The notes beneath the pieces were generated by a model that had not been told where the DNA came from, did not search any database, and worked only from the letters and a program-made list of their open reading frames with translations. This document shows positions 1-8,568 of a stretch of 64,000 bases of DNA, in pieces. The DNA is from Rhizobium sp. CF122. GTDB lineage: Bacteria; Pseudomonadota; Alphaproteobacteria; Rhizobiales; Rhizobiaceae. Location of the stretch: NCBI RefSeq assembly GCF_000282035.1, contig NZ_AKKA01000072.1:62001-126000 (forward strand). The letters are read 5' to 3'. A program made the position numbers and the translations under genes. Within the stretch, counting starts at the first letter, position 1. Every line of letters begins with the position of its first letter.

Positions 1-670
1 TCGCACCATCCGGCATGTGCGATCGGATGTCTGCTGCTGCTTCGGCTGGGTCGTCGAGGCCGGCGAGCGTGGTGGACTCCACCTCGTTGAGAAGAGCGAT
101 TGCGCAGCGAGACAGCCAACGTCGCGTGGCATCGCAGTTTCTTTCCGTCCAGCCGTCGAGCGGCCAGCCGGTGTCGAGCGCGACCGCAATGTCGTGCTGG
201 TCCGCCCAGTCGAAGAACGCATCGTAGTCGCGTGTGAGATCGTCCGTCAGGAACGAGCCGCAGAGCAACACATAGCCGCCCGACAGCTGCGCGCCATCGA
301 GAACTGCAAGCACATCGGCCAGGCTGAAGCGCGGCAGGTGGCCACGGGTCGTGAAGAACGTGCGCTCCCCATCAGGATGGGTGATGCCGACGGACAGTGT
401 TGTCTGCTCGGGGCGCACGGGCCACTTCGCGGCACGCTCGCCAAAAGCCTCGCTCAGCCACCGGCCGAACTGATCGTTGCCGACATTGGCTGCAATCTCG
501 AACTCGACGCCGAGGCCGTTCCAGGCAAGGGCGCTGTTGCCGGCTGCTCCGCCGACGCGTAGTTCGTCATGATCGACGATGATCTCGGTACCGGCCTTCG
601 GCCAGGGCGCCGCCGGGCCGAGGATGAGGTCAACATTGACATTTCCGATAACAGCAAGCGGACGCATCAT
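1..670 (-). CDS. PfkB-family sugar kinase, 3' end cut by window edge
   Basis: Only the first 223 residues are inside the window; the frame is still open at base 1. The N-terminus (MMRPLAVIGNVNVDLI) and the glycine-rich signature GGAAGNSALAWNGLG at residues 40-54 are typical of ribokinase/PfkB ATP-dependent sugar kinases, so the likely job is phosphorylation of an imported sugar or sugar adduct. The ATP-site half of the protein, with the usual DTxGAGD motif, lies beyond the edge. The start ATG overlaps the stop of the upstream SIS gene (ATGA), so the two are translationally coupled. It is the last visible gene of an ABC importer operon. The substrate cannot be read from the sequence. Confidence 0.85.
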   Translation of the reverse strand, partial: MMRPLAVIGNVNVDLILGPAAPWPKAGTEIIVDHDELRVGGAAGNSALAWNGLGVEFEIAANVGNDQFGRWLSEAFGERAAKWPVRPEQTTLSVGITHPDGERTFFTTRGHLPRFSLADVLAVLDGAQLSGGYVLLCGSFLTDDLTRDYDAFFDWADQHDIAVALDTGWPLDGWTERNCDATRRWLSRCAIALLNEVESTTLAGLDDPAEAAADIRSHMPDGA

Positions 671-1689
671 TCGCTCCGGGTGATCTTGGTGGAGCGCACC
701 GGTGTACCGGCGTTCTCGACCCGCGCATCAGCAAACGCAATCATGAAGCGCTGTGCCACCGGCAGCATTGCGAAGATCGCCGCCAGACCCGCGACCGCCT
801 TGAAGCCGATGGTAACGGCACCTGCGACTGGCTCTTTGCCCGACGCATCGAAGATGATCACCGGAGCGCCGGTTTCGACTGCTGATACAGCCATGGCCGT
901 GACCAAGCCGGCCGTGCTGTCTTCTCCTCGAAAAAGAACGACACCGATTGTCGAGCCAAGCATTTCCATCGGCCCGTGTCGCAACTGCCCGCCCTCCAGC
1001 GAAAAGCAGGGGCGGCGGGAGAGCTCGGTCAGGCCAAGCGCCAGCGCTTCCGCCAGGCCCTGGAGGCGCCTGCCGGACGTGACGACGGTCGAAACGCCGT
1101 CCAGCGCCGCAAGAGCGGCATCGATGTCTGGCGTTTCGGGAAAGGTGAGTGCGGCAAGCGCGGTTGCAGGATCCTCGCCAAGGGCCGCCAGCACTGCAAG
1201 ATGCAGCGCAAAGCAGACAGTCAGGCTGCGGGTGGCCGCAAACGCCAGTTCCGTGCCGCCAGCACCGATGAGGCAGGGTGCTGTACGCGCCAGAAATGAT
1301 CCTGCCTCCAGCGTCAGTCCGAACGTGTCGGAGCCGCCACCGGTCTCATTGAACCAGCGCACCACTTCGGCGCTTTCGCCGGATTGCGACGTAATGAGGA
1401 CGGTTCGCCTCTCGAGCGAAAGCGGCTGCCCCAATTGCTCGGAAAGAGGCAGGGCGATCGCATCGATGCCGAGGGCGCGATAAAGCGGTTCGACGGCACG
1501 ACCGACAGCATGGGATCCGCCCATGCCAAGAAGGAGGAGGCTGCCTTTCTTCTTCAGCGATGCCGCGATGGTTTGCGCAGTCTGCGTCGCGCCAGCGTAG
1601 GACGCCAGGGCGTCGGCATGCTGGCGCGACATTTCGTGATCGATTGCGATCAGGCCGGCTGGTCGTCTCGTTCCCATGGTGCTTGTCAT
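667..1689 (-). CDS. SIS-domain sugar-phosphate isomerase/deglycase (GlmS C-half or FrlB-like)
   Basis: The protein has 340 residues and two SIS (sugar isomerase) domains. The phosphosugar-binding loop ITSQSGES (about 99-106) and the motif LRHGPMEML (about 236-244) match the isomerase half of GlmS and its relatives AgaS and FrlB. There is no N-terminal glutaminase domain, so it is not a full GlmS. It lies between an ABC permease (4-bp overlap at its start) and a PfkB kinase (overlap at its end). A SIS enzyme plus PfkB kinase in an importer operon fits cleavage of a phosphorylated amino-sugar adduct such as a fructosamine, or amino-sugar isomerisation. The family call is firm; the substrate is inference. 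Confidence 0.85.
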   Translation of the reverse strand: MTSTMGTRRPAGLIAIDHEMSRQHADALASYAGATQTAQTIAASLKKKGSLLLLGMGGSHAVGRAVEPLYRALGIDAIALPLSEQLGQPLSLERRTVLITSQSGESAEVVRWFNETGGGSDTFGLTLEAGSFLARTAPCLIGAGGTELAFAATRSLTVCFALHLAVLAALGEDPATALAALTFPETPDIDAALAALDGVSTVVTSGRRLQGLAEALALGLTELSRRPCFSLEGGQLRHGPMEMLGSTIGVVLFRGEDSTAGLVTAMAVSAVETGAPVIIFDASGKEPVAGAVTIGFKAVAGLAAIFAMLPVAQRFMIAFADARVENAGTPVRSTKITRSE

Positions 1690-2531
1690 CCCTTGACGCC
1701 GCCGCTGGTCAGCCCGGAAATCAGGGCTCGTTGCATGACAAGACCAACCAGCACCGGGGGCAGGGCGGCAAGCACGCCGGCGGTTGCGATCAGTCCGTAA
1801 TCGGAGACACGGCCACCGGCGAGGTCGGCAATGGCAACCGTGAGTGTCTTGGCGCGCTGGTCGGAGGTGAAGAGCAGCGCATAGAAGAACTCATCCCAGC
1901 CGAGCAGGAAGGCAAACAGCGCCGAGGTTGCGACGACCGGCATGGCGAGCGGCAGGGTGATGATTTTCCAAGTCTGGAGCAGACCCGCGCCGTCGATCAT
2001 GGCTGCTGCTTCGATTTCCTTCGGGATGGAGTCAAAGCCGGACTTCATGAGCCATGTCGTGAAAGGGGCAAGGATCGTCAGATAGACGAGAGCGAGGCCG
2101 AAAACGTTGTTCAGCATGCCGAGATGGGCCAAGCCCATGTAGAGCGGCACGGCAAGGGCCACCGGCGGCAGCATATACGTGGCAATGACCATTGAAAGCG
2201 ACCAGCCGACGGAAGGCGTCCGCGACACGGCCCAGCCGGCCGGAATGGCCAGCGCGATGGCTGCAATCGTTGCCATGCCTGCAACTTCGATGCTGTTTCT
2301 GAGCGACGAGGTGAAGGCCGCGCCAGCGCTGTTTTCGATGGTCGACAACAGAACGCCGTAACGCGAAAAATCAGCCGACTGCGGCCACCAGCGCAGCGGC
2401 TTGGCGGCAAGGTCGGCAGCCGGCGAGATGCTCATGATGAACAGCCACAGGATTGGTGCGAGAATGACGGCGGCAAGCAGCAACGCGCAAGCATAAATGA
2501 AGACTGAAAAGATCGGGCTCTTGCGTTCCAT
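1686..2531 (-). CDS. Carbohydrate ABC transporter permease, MalG type (CUT1)
   Basis: This is a 281-residue inner-membrane protein with about six hydrophobic segments. The cytoplasmic EAA loop (PKEIEAAAMIDGAG, then the conserved downstream LP) docks the ATPase. The length and the N-terminal single span followed by the periplasmic segment match MalG-type CUT1 permeases. Its start overlaps the stop of the preceding permease by one base, and its end overlaps the SIS gene by four bases, so the operon is tightly coupled. It should pair with the MalF-type permease at 2531-3415 and the binding protein at 3490-4728. No ATPase subunit is visible in the window. Confidence 0.93.
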   Translation of the reverse strand: MERKSPIFSVFIYACALLLAAVILAPILWLFIMSISPAADLAAKPLRWWPQSADFSRYGVLLSTIENSAGAAFTSSLRNSIEVAGMATIAAIALAIPAGWAVSRTPSVGWSLSMVIATYMLPPVALAVPLYMGLAHLGMLNNVFGLALVYLTILAPFTTWLMKSGFDSIPKEIEAAAMIDGAGLLQTWKIITLPLAMPVVATSALFAFLLGWDEFFYALLFTSDQRAKTLTVAIADLAGGRVSDYGLIATAGVLAALPPVLVGLVMQRALISGLTSGGVKG

Positions 2532-3415
2532 CAGCCAGCACTCCCTGCGGTCTTGCGCACCAGCGCGGCATAGGCGACGGCAAGCAGCGTCACCAGCAGT
2601 GTAACGATCAGTGCCAGCGAGGCGCCGGAGCCAGCGCGCTGGAAGGAGAACGCTTCCTGATAGACCAGGATCGATAGCGTCCTCGTGCTGTTGGCGGGAC
2701 CGCCACGGGTCATCACCCAGATGATGTCGAAGACCTTGAAAGCCTCGATGGTGCGCAGGACCAGCGCCACCATCAACGGGCCGGCGAGATAAGGCAGGAT
2801 CACGAAGCGAAAGCGGGCGAAGGGGCCGGCGCCGTCGACCAGCGAGGCAGCGGTGACGTCACGCGGCACTGCCTGCAAGGCAGCAAGCGCAATGAGCGCT
2901 ACCAACGGGAAGTTCTTCCAGCAATCGGCAACGATCAGGGCGGCAAGCGCCGTGCCCGGTTCGCCGAGCCACGAGCGATAGGCGTCTATCAGGCCGATTT
3001 GCGTCAGCGCTGCGTTGAGCGCGCCGTATTCCGGATTGTAGATCAGCCGCCAGAGCGTCGCGTTCACCACCGTTGGCAGCGCCCAGGGAAGGATCATCAG
3101 CGCGCGCAACAGCGCGCGGCCGCGGAAATCCTGATTGAGGAGAAGGGCTGCAAGAACGCCGATCACCATTTCGGCGGCGACCGAAATGACCGCGAACCAA
3201 GTGGTCGTGATCAGGCTCTTCTGAAAATTCGAGCCGGAGACCAACTTCACGTAGTTATCGATGCCGACGAAGTTGCCGGCGGTGGCGACGAGCTTTGCGT
3301 CGGTGAAAGACAGCCCTACTGTGTCGACGAGCGGCCATCCGATGACGGCGATCATCACGACAAGCAGCGGCAACATCAAAAGCCACGCGCGCGTTGTCAT
3401 CCAGGTGCCGGACAT
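2531..3415 (-). CDS. Carbohydrate ABC transporter permease, MalF type (CUT1)
   Basis: This 294-residue membrane protein has a hydrophobic N-terminal helix and an EAA-type loop (PRDVTAASLVDGAG followed by LP), as in UgpA/MalF-family sugar permeases. It lacks the long periplasmic insertion of enteric MalF, as is usual in CUT1 systems outside the maltose group. It lies 74 bases downstream of the binding-protein gene, with a strong hairpin between, and touches the MalG-type gene. It forms half of the membrane channel of this importer. Confidence 0.92.
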   Translation of the reverse strand: MSGTWMTTRAWLLMLPLLVVMIAVIGWPLVDTVGLSFTDAKLVATAGNFVGIDNYVKLVSGSNFQKSLITTTWFAVISVAAEMVIGVLAALLLNQDFRGRALLRALMILPWALPTVVNATLWRLIYNPEYGALNAALTQIGLIDAYRSWLGEPGTALAALIVADCWKNFPLVALIALAALQAVPRDVTAASLVDGAGPFARFRFVILPYLAGPLMVALVLRTIEAFKVFDIIWVMTRGGPANSTRTLSILVYQEAFSFQRAGSGASLALIVTLLVTLLAVAYAALVRKTAGSAG

Positions 3416-3453
3416 GAGGCGCCCTCTCAGTTCATCGGATTGTCAAAGGGGAG

Positions 3454-3476
3454 CCAGGCGGCACCAGGCCGCCTGG
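3454..3476 (-). promoter_or_regulatory. Intercistronic stem-loop between binding-protein and permease genes
   Basis: A perfect 9-bp inverted repeat (CCAGGCGGC, five-base loop, GCCGCCTGG) sits in the short gap after the binding-protein stop. No T-run follows in the direction of transcription, so it is unlikely to be a full terminator. Hairpins in this position commonly protect the 5' message or damp readthrough, so the binding protein is made in excess over the permeases. That role is inferred from position. Confidence 0.55.
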
Positions 3477-3489
3477 ACGGTTATATCGC

Positions 3490-4728
3490 TTAGAGACCGC
3501 TGTTCTCTGCAGCCGACTTCAGGGCGTCTTCCGGCGAGGACTGGCCGAGCAGGGCTTCCTGGATCGCCTGCTGCAGGGCCGTCGAAAGTTCCTGATACTT
3601 CGGGGTCGTCGGGCGCGGATACATGGCGGCGAGACCGATCTTGGCTGCAGCAATCAGTTCCTCCTGGCCCTTGGTCACGGTCTGGTCCTCGTAGGAGGAG
3701 GCCCAAATCGGCAGGCTAAGCTTGGCGTACTGGTTCTGCGTCGCCTGCGAGGTCATGAAGGCGATGTACTTCCAAGCCTCATCCGGATGCTTGCTGGCGG
3801 TCGTGACGCCAAGACCCATCGAGCCGTTAACGGCCGACGCCTCGCTCTTGCCTGCCACGCCCGGAGCCGGGACGACGCCGACCTTGCCCGCGACCTTACT
3901 GTCCTTCGGATCGTTCGCCATGTTGTACATGTAGGTCCAGTTCAGCGCAAAAGCGGCATCGCCGTTCTGGAAGACCTTACGCACATCCTCTTCCAGGAAT
4001 TCCTTGGAGTTCGGGTTGGTCAGGCCAGATTTGTAGCTGGACACCATGTAGTTCAGCGCGTCGAGGCCGCCGCCATTTTGGAAGTCCGGTTTGCCGTCCT
4101 TCAGGAAGTCGCCCTTGTAGGCGCTGACGAGCGTGGTGTAGTCGCAGATCGCGGCTTCGGCCTGCGACCAGCTCCAGGCGATCGGCGTTGCGAGAAGGCC
4201 CTTGTCCTTGATCGTCTTTGCCTGTTCGGTCAGCTCGTCCCATGTCTTCGGCGGGGCCTTGATGCCTGCCTTTTCGAGGATTTCCTTGTTATAGAACAGA
4301 TACTTGGTGTCTAGGATCCACGGCATGCCGTAATACTTGCCGTCGTACTGAACCGTCGTCCATGCGCCAGGCAGAACGCCCTTCTTCATGTCGTCGGTGA
4401 TACGCGAGGAGACGTCGACCAGCACCTTGTTGGTCGCGTATTCGGCCGGCCAGATGACGTCGAAGAGGACGACGTCATAACCGCCGCCAGAACCTTGGGC
4501 AAGCACCGTCTTGTCGTGCAGGCCCTCGTAGGGAACGAATTCGAGATTGACCTTGACGTCCGGGTTTGCCTTTGAGAAGCCATCCGTCATGGCACGGACA
4601 TCGGCTTCGCTATAGGCGGCCTGAGCCATGAACAACGCATTGATCGTCGTTTCGGCAAAGGCGTGTGGCGCAAAAGATGCACCAATCAGTGCCGCTCCGA
4701 GCAGCGTCTTGTTTAAGGATTTCAACAT
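3490..4728 (-). CDS. Extracellular sugar-binding protein (CUT1, family 1 type)
   Basis: The protein has about 412 residues. The start ATG at 4728 is chosen over an upstream in-frame ATG (4785) because GGAGG precedes it at the right distance and it opens directly into a Sec signal peptide (MLKSLNKTLLGAALIG, cleavage after HAFA). The mature part has the length and pattern of MalE/UgpB-type binding proteins, including Trp-rich ligand-side segments such as VLFDVIWPAEY and AFALNWTYMYN. It captures the substrate in the periplasm and hands it to the two downstream permeases. A ROK repressor is divergent upstream. Confidence 0.93.
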   Translation of the reverse strand: MLKSLNKTLLGAALIGASFAPHAFAETTINALFMAQAAYSEADVRAMTDGFSKANPDVKVNLEFVPYEGLHDKTVLAQGSGGGYDVVLFDVIWPAEYATNKVLVDVSSRITDDMKKGVLPGAWTTVQYDGKYYGMPWILDTKYLFYNKEILEKAGIKAPPKTWDELTEQAKTIKDKGLLATPIAWSWSQAEAAICDYTTLVSAYKGDFLKDGKPDFQNGGGLDALNYMVSSYKSGLTNPNSKEFLEEDVRKVFQNGDAAFALNWTYMYNMANDPKDSKVAGKVGVVPAPGVAGKSEASAVNGSMGLGVTTASKHPDEAWKYIAFMTSQATQNQYAKLSLPIWASSYEDQTVTKGQEELIAAAKIGLAAMYPRPTTPKYQELSTALQQAIQEALLGQSSPEDALKSAAENSGL

Positions 4729-4886
4729 TCCAGCCTCCAGTTTTTTGACATTCACCCAATTCCTGAGGGCGGCGGTCGTCGCCATCAGCTGTCGAAAAGG
4801 CGCCGGTGAGCCAGCTGCCAGATTCAGAGCGTCGTCAGAGCCGTTTTCTGGCTCTTCGCGTTCCCTGGAACTCTTTGGTTCCTTAT

Positions 4887-4907
4887 TAAGTCAATTGTCT
4901 TGACTTA
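4887..4907. promoter_or_regulatory. Inverted-repeat operator between sugar operon and ROK gene
   Basis: TAAGTCAA, five bases (ttgtc), then TTGACTTA form a perfect 8-bp inverted repeat. It lies in the AT-rich divergent region, 43 bases before the ROK start and about 160 bases before the binding-protein start. ROK/NagC-type repressors bind AT-rich inverted repeats of this kind, so this is the best candidate operator for the regulator at 4950. Binding is inferred. Confidence 0.6.
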
Positions 4908-4949
4908 TTACTTCTTCAATATTCTACTGCTGTCAAGAGGGAATTCAGG

Positions 4950-6155
4950 ATGAACGACACGCGCCCGATACGGGCAAAGAGTGGCACCAATCATGAAGGC
5001 ACCAGCGCCCATAACCGGCGTGTGATGATGGATGCCCTGAGGATGAACGGGGCGCTCTCGCGCGCTGATCTGGCGCGCGCCACGAAGCTCACCAAGCAGA
5101 CCGTGTCGAACATTATCGACGAACTCGAACAGGAAGGGCTGGTCACCGCGCAGGAAGCCGTCCGCAAGGGCAGGGGCCAACCATCGACACCCTATCGGCT
5201 GGTGCCGGAAGGGGCGTTTGCGATCGGGCTACAGATTGATCGTCACGTAACCCGTGCCATCGCCGTCGATCTTGTCGGCAATGTGCTGACGCGAGCCGAG
5301 GCGAACCTGCCGCCCGATGGCCCGTCACGCGGTGCAGCGGTTATTCTCGAACTCATCGAGAAGGTTCGCCGCGATCTTGCTGGGCTTGTCGCGCAATCGG
5401 AGCGGCGGCTCGTTGGTCTGGGTGCGGCAATGCCCGGCCCGTTCGGTATCGAGGCGACCGGTGACGATCCCTGGATGATGGCGGCCTGGCAGAAATTTCC
5501 GCTGCTGGAAACGCTTGCGACGGGCACGGGGCTTGGCGTTCGTCTGCAAAACGACGCGGCTGCATGCGCCACGGCAGAGCGCATGGTTGGCGCCGCCCAC
5601 GGGCTCGATCACGCCGTCTGCCTCTATCTCGGTTACGGTATCGGTGCCGGCCTGATCCTCGGCGGGGAACTCTACAGCGGTGCGCATGGCAATGCCGGCG
5701 AAATCGGCATGGCCCTGCTTTCGGCAAGCGGCAGCCCGACCCCACTCGAACATCGCGCTTCACTCGCCTCGCTCTACCAGCATCTGGCGATCGATCCCGC
5801 CGATCCAGGCGTCTACGCGATGGTGAACGAACTGGCGCTGAAGGATGATGCGAGGATTCAGAGCTGGATTGAAGAAGCCGTGATGGATCTGCGCTGGAGC
5901 GTGCACCTGATCGAATCGATCTTCGATCCGCAGACCGTGATCCTCTGCGGCGGTGCGCCGGAAGCCCTGGCGCGGCGTCTGGTCGAGGCAATGCACCCAC
6001 TCCCACCGTCGATCGCCGATCGCCGAGACCGGCTCATTCCTCGCTTCCAGCTTGGAATGACCGACCCCTGGGCCGTCGCCCTTGGCGCAGCCGCCGACCC
6101 GATCAGCCGCGCCTTTGATCCGAGCTTTGCGGCTATTCTCAAGGATTCACTGTAA
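4950..6155 (+). CDS. ROK-family transcriptional repressor
   Basis: This 401-residue protein has an N-terminal winged helix-turn-helix (about 35-70: LSRADLARATKLTKQTVSNI) followed by a ROK sugar-kinase-like domain (about 88-400). The domain keeps the ligand-side QNDAAACATAER and the glycine-rich YLGYGIGAGLILGG. The cysteine cluster CxCGxxGCxE that binds zinc in many ROK proteins is absent; the corresponding stretch reads LEHRASLASLY. It is divergent from the sugar importer operon and is its probable repressor, released by the imported sugar or its phosphate. The family call is secure and the effector unknown. Confidence 0.9.
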   Translation: MNDTRPIRAKSGTNHEGTSAHNRRVMMDALRMNGALSRADLARATKLTKQTVSNIIDELEQEGLVTAQEAVRKGRGQPSTPYRLVPEGAFAIGLQIDRHVTRAIAVDLVGNVLTRAEANLPPDGPSRGAAVILELIEKVRRDLAGLVAQSERRLVGLGAAMPGPFGIEATGDDPWMMAAWQKFPLLETLATGTGLGVRLQNDAAACATAERMVGAAHGLDHAVCLYLGYGIGAGLILGGELYSGAHGNAGEIGMALLSASGSPTPLEHRASLASLYQHLAIDPADPGVYAMVNELALKDDARIQSWIEEAVMDLRWSVHLIESIFDPQTVILCGGAPEALARRLVEAMHPLPPSIADRRDRLIPRFQLGMTDPWAVALGAAADPISRAFDPSFAAILKDSL

Positions 6156-6160
6156 GGGCG

Positions 6161-6637
6161 TTACTGCCTATGGATCGGATCGATCCATGGCACGTCTTCC
6201 GGCTTTTCGACCGGTTCGATATCGAGATTGACGACAACCGGCTCCTGGCCGGACCGGATGACGACGCATTCTAGGGTCTCGTCGCGGCTGGCATTGATCT
6301 CCTGGTGGGGCACGTAAGGTGGCACATAGATGAAATCGCCGGGGCCGGCCTCTGCCGTGAATTCGAGATGGTTGCCCCAGCGCATGCGCGCCTTTCCCTT
6401 GACCACATAGATGATGCTTTCGAGATCGCCGTGGTGATGGGCGCCGGTCTTCGCATTCGCGTGGATGGTGACGGTGCCAGCCCATATCTTTTCGGCCCCG
6501 GCGCGCGCACGATTGATCGCCGTTGCCCGGTTCATTCCGGGTGTCTGCGCCGTATTGGGATCAAGTGAGTTGCCTGGAATGACCTTTACGCCATGCTCGC
6601 GCCAGTCGATCTGATCGTGATGATGATCCTGGGTCAT
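6161..6637 (-). CDS. Single-domain cupin protein
   Basis: A 158-residue cytoplasmic protein with one cupin_2 barrel. Likely metal ligands are visible in GAHHHGDLES (about 66-75) and in the second motif PYVPHQEI (about 102-109). The N-terminus is His-rich (MTQDHHHDQ). A GGGAGG ribosome site precedes the ATG. It converges on the ROK gene with five bases between them and does not appear to belong to the sugar operon. Small cupins of this type are often annotated only by fold; the substrate is unknown. Confidence 0.8.
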   Translation of the reverse strand: MTQDHHHDQIDWREHGVKVIPGNSLDPNTAQTPGMNRATAINRARAGAEKIWAGTVTIHANAKTGAHHHGDLESIIYVVKGKARMRWGNHLEFTAEAGPGDFIYVPPYVPHQEINASRDETLECVVIRSGQEPVVVNLDIEPVEKPEDVPWIDPIHRQ

Positions 6638-6713
6638 TCATGCCTCCCTGAGGGTGGTCACCCTTTCAGATGATATCGCTAGGCCCTGCGAGCAGGAGTC
6701 AACAGGCGATTGG

Positions 6714-7046
6714 TCAAAGGCCTCGGATGCCGGCGATATCGTCCAGCTTACCACGCAGCCTGCGCTTGACCTCCTCGTCCTGCTCCTCCATGGCGGCAAG
6801 CAATTCGCGAAGCGTTCCGCGCAATCCATGAATCTGATCGATGAGATCCATAATGAGGTCGACGCCGGCGTCGTTGACACCCATATGCCGCGTCAGGTCG
6901 AGGATGAGCTGTGCCCGCGCAACGTCAGGGTCGCGAAAATCGCGGGCGCCGTTACGTGTCTGCGGCAGCAGCCATCCCTGCTCAACCCAGACCTCAAGCA
7001 CCCTCACATCGATCTTCAGAAAACGGCGGAATTCAAGATCATCCAT
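6714..7046 (-). CDS. cbpM: Chaperone modulatory protein CbpM
   Basis: This 110-residue protein resembles the MerR-type helix-turn-helix fold in its first half (FLKIDVRVLEVWVEQGWLLP) and has a charged helical C-terminus, as in CbpM/YccK, which binds the J-domain of CbpA and blocks its DnaK stimulation. It follows the cbpA-like gene with only two bases between them, the usual cbpA-cbpM order. Length and context agree with the family. Confidence 0.85.
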   Translation of the reverse strand: MDDLEFRRFLKIDVRVLEVWVEQGWLLPQTRNGARDFRDPDVARAQLILDLTRHMGVNDAGVDLIMDLIDQIHGLRGTLRELLAAMEEQDEEVKRRLRGKLDDIAGIRGL

Positions 7047-7048
7047 GG

Positions 7049-7963
7049 CTATTCTCCCATGCCCTTTCTCGGATCCTGCGCATCGCCTGCCGTCCAGCCG
7101 GTCATGAACTCGGTCAGCTGTTGATCGGGTGCGTCCGGCAGCACGATCTTCAGCGAGATGTAGATGTCTCCAGCGCTGCCGCCTTTCTTCGGAACGCCCT
7201 TGCCCTTCAGGCGCAAAACCTTCCCGGTGTTCGAATGCGACGGCAATGTGAGGTTGACGGGACCGGACGGCGTCGGCGCACGCACCTTGCCGCCGAGCAC
7301 GGCCTCGCGCAGCGTGATCGGCAGATCGAAGCGAATGTCGTCGCCATCACGGACATAGAAGTGATGCGGACGCACGCGAATTTCCACGAGCGCATCTCCA
7401 GATGAGCCGCCGCCAATACCGGGCTCGCCTTTGCCTCGCAGCCTGAGCGTCTGGCCATCACGCGTTCCAGGCGGTATCTGCAGATCGAGCGCTGGCCCAT
7501 CCGGCAAACGGATCTGTGTCTTCGTGCCGTTGACGGCATCGAGGAAATCCACCTCCATCGAGTAGTGGCGGTCCTGGCCTTGTGCGCGAAATTCTCCTCC
7601 TCGTGCGCGTCGCGAAAAGAAGCTCGAGAATATATCGTCACTGTCGCCGAAATCGGCAAAACCCGCACTGTTGTGGTAAGGATTGCCGGCGTTGGCGGCC
7701 GAGGCATAGTCGCGATAGTAGTGGCGCTGCGGCTGCTCGGCGCCGCTCATGTCGATCTCGCCGCGGTCGAAGCGCCCGCGCTTTTCTTCGTCGCTCAGCA
7801 GTTCGTAAGCAGCAGAAATCTCCTTGAAACGGTCCTCCGCCTTCTTGTCGCCGGGGTTAAGGTCGGGGTGAAGTTTCTTTGCGAGCTTGCGAAATGCGCT
7901 TTGAACGTCTTTTTGCGTGGCGTCCTTTTTCACGCCGAGAAGCTCGTACGGGTCGCGGCTCAT
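7049..7963 (-). CDS. cbpA: DnaJ-type co-chaperone CbpA
   Basis: A 304-residue co-chaperone. The start at 7963 is chosen because it opens directly into the J-domain (MSRDPYELLGVKKDAT), with GGAGAT upstream; an open frame extends to 8467 but covers unrelated sequence. The HPD triad that stimulates DnaK is at residues 32-34. A Gly/Phe-containing linker follows, then two C-terminal substrate-binding subdomains with DAVNGTKTQIRLPDG and GDALVEIRVRPHHFYVRDGDD. It lacks the DnaJ zinc-finger cysteines, which separates CbpA from DnaJ. The partner CbpM is immediately downstream. Confidence 0.92.
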   Translation of the reverse strand: MSRDPYELLGVKKDATQKDVQSAFRKLAKKLHPDLNPGDKKAEDRFKEISAAYELLSDEEKRGRFDRGEIDMSGAEQPQRHYYRDYASAANAGNPYHNSAGFADFGDSDDIFSSFFSRRARGGEFRAQGQDRHYSMEVDFLDAVNGTKTQIRLPDGPALDLQIPPGTRDGQTLRLRGKGEPGIGGGSSGDALVEIRVRPHHFYVRDGDDIRFDLPITLREAVLGGKVRAPTPSGPVNLTLPSHSNTGKVLRLKGKGVPKKGGSAGDIYISLKIVLPDAPDQQLTEFMTGWTAGDAQDPRKGMGE

Positions 7964-8061
7964 ACATATCTCCGGTTCAGTCGGCAAAAATCGCCGGCGT
8001 TTTGCGGCTATATAGGTTTCCCGACTTGCTCCGACGAGAGGTCCTATCCCTGCAAAGGATC

Positions 8062-8568
8062 TCAGTTGCGACGCAGATTGAGATCGCTTGTCACGACCTG
8101 CTGGCCGGACGCCGGATCCACGTCGACCGTTCGGATCCGGATCGCATTGGCGTCCACACGCTGGATCGTCATGCTGGCGCTGCGATCGCCATTGATTACC
8201 TTCGACCAGCGCACGGCGAGATTGATAGCATCGCCGCTGCGCGTTCCACGCAGGCCCGAAACGCCCCCTGCCGGGCCGATGTAACTGCCGGCATAGTGCG
8301 CGCCATTGACTTTGATGTTGGCGGAAACCGCTCGTGTGACGACGATCATCCCACGGCAAATTCCCTGCATCGAAAGCGCCTCGCCACTGGCCTGCGTCTT
8401 GAAATTGCAGTTGAGGTTGATCGGGGACGAGGATGTCGTGCGCTTCATCATGCCTCCTCCGGTCCAATCACCGACCAGCGATTGGAGGAAAGGCGCCTCA
8501 TCGGCATATGCAGCGCCTGTCACCACTAAGAAGAGCAGGGTGACAGCAGCATGTCGGCAGCACTTCAT
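8062..8568 (-). CDS. Exported hypothetical protein
   Basis: The protein has 168 residues with a clear Sec signal peptide (about 1-22: AAVTLLFLVVTGAAYA). The mature part begins DEAPFLQSLVGDWTGGGMM and looks beta-rich, a pattern seen in small periplasmic lipocalin-like rhizobial proteins. Two cysteines (in LNCNF and GICRG) could form a disulfide. GGGGAGG precedes the ATG. I do not recognise a named family, and no neighbour suggests a function. Confidence 0.7.
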   Translation of the reverse strand: MKCCRHAAVTLLFLVVTGAAYADEAPFLQSLVGDWTGGGMMKRTTSSSPINLNCNFKTQASGEALSMQGICRGMIVVTRAVSANIKVNGAHYAGSYIGPAGGVSGLRGTRSGDAINLAVRWSKVINGDRSASMTIQRVDANAIRIRTVDVDPASGQQVVTSDLNLRRN

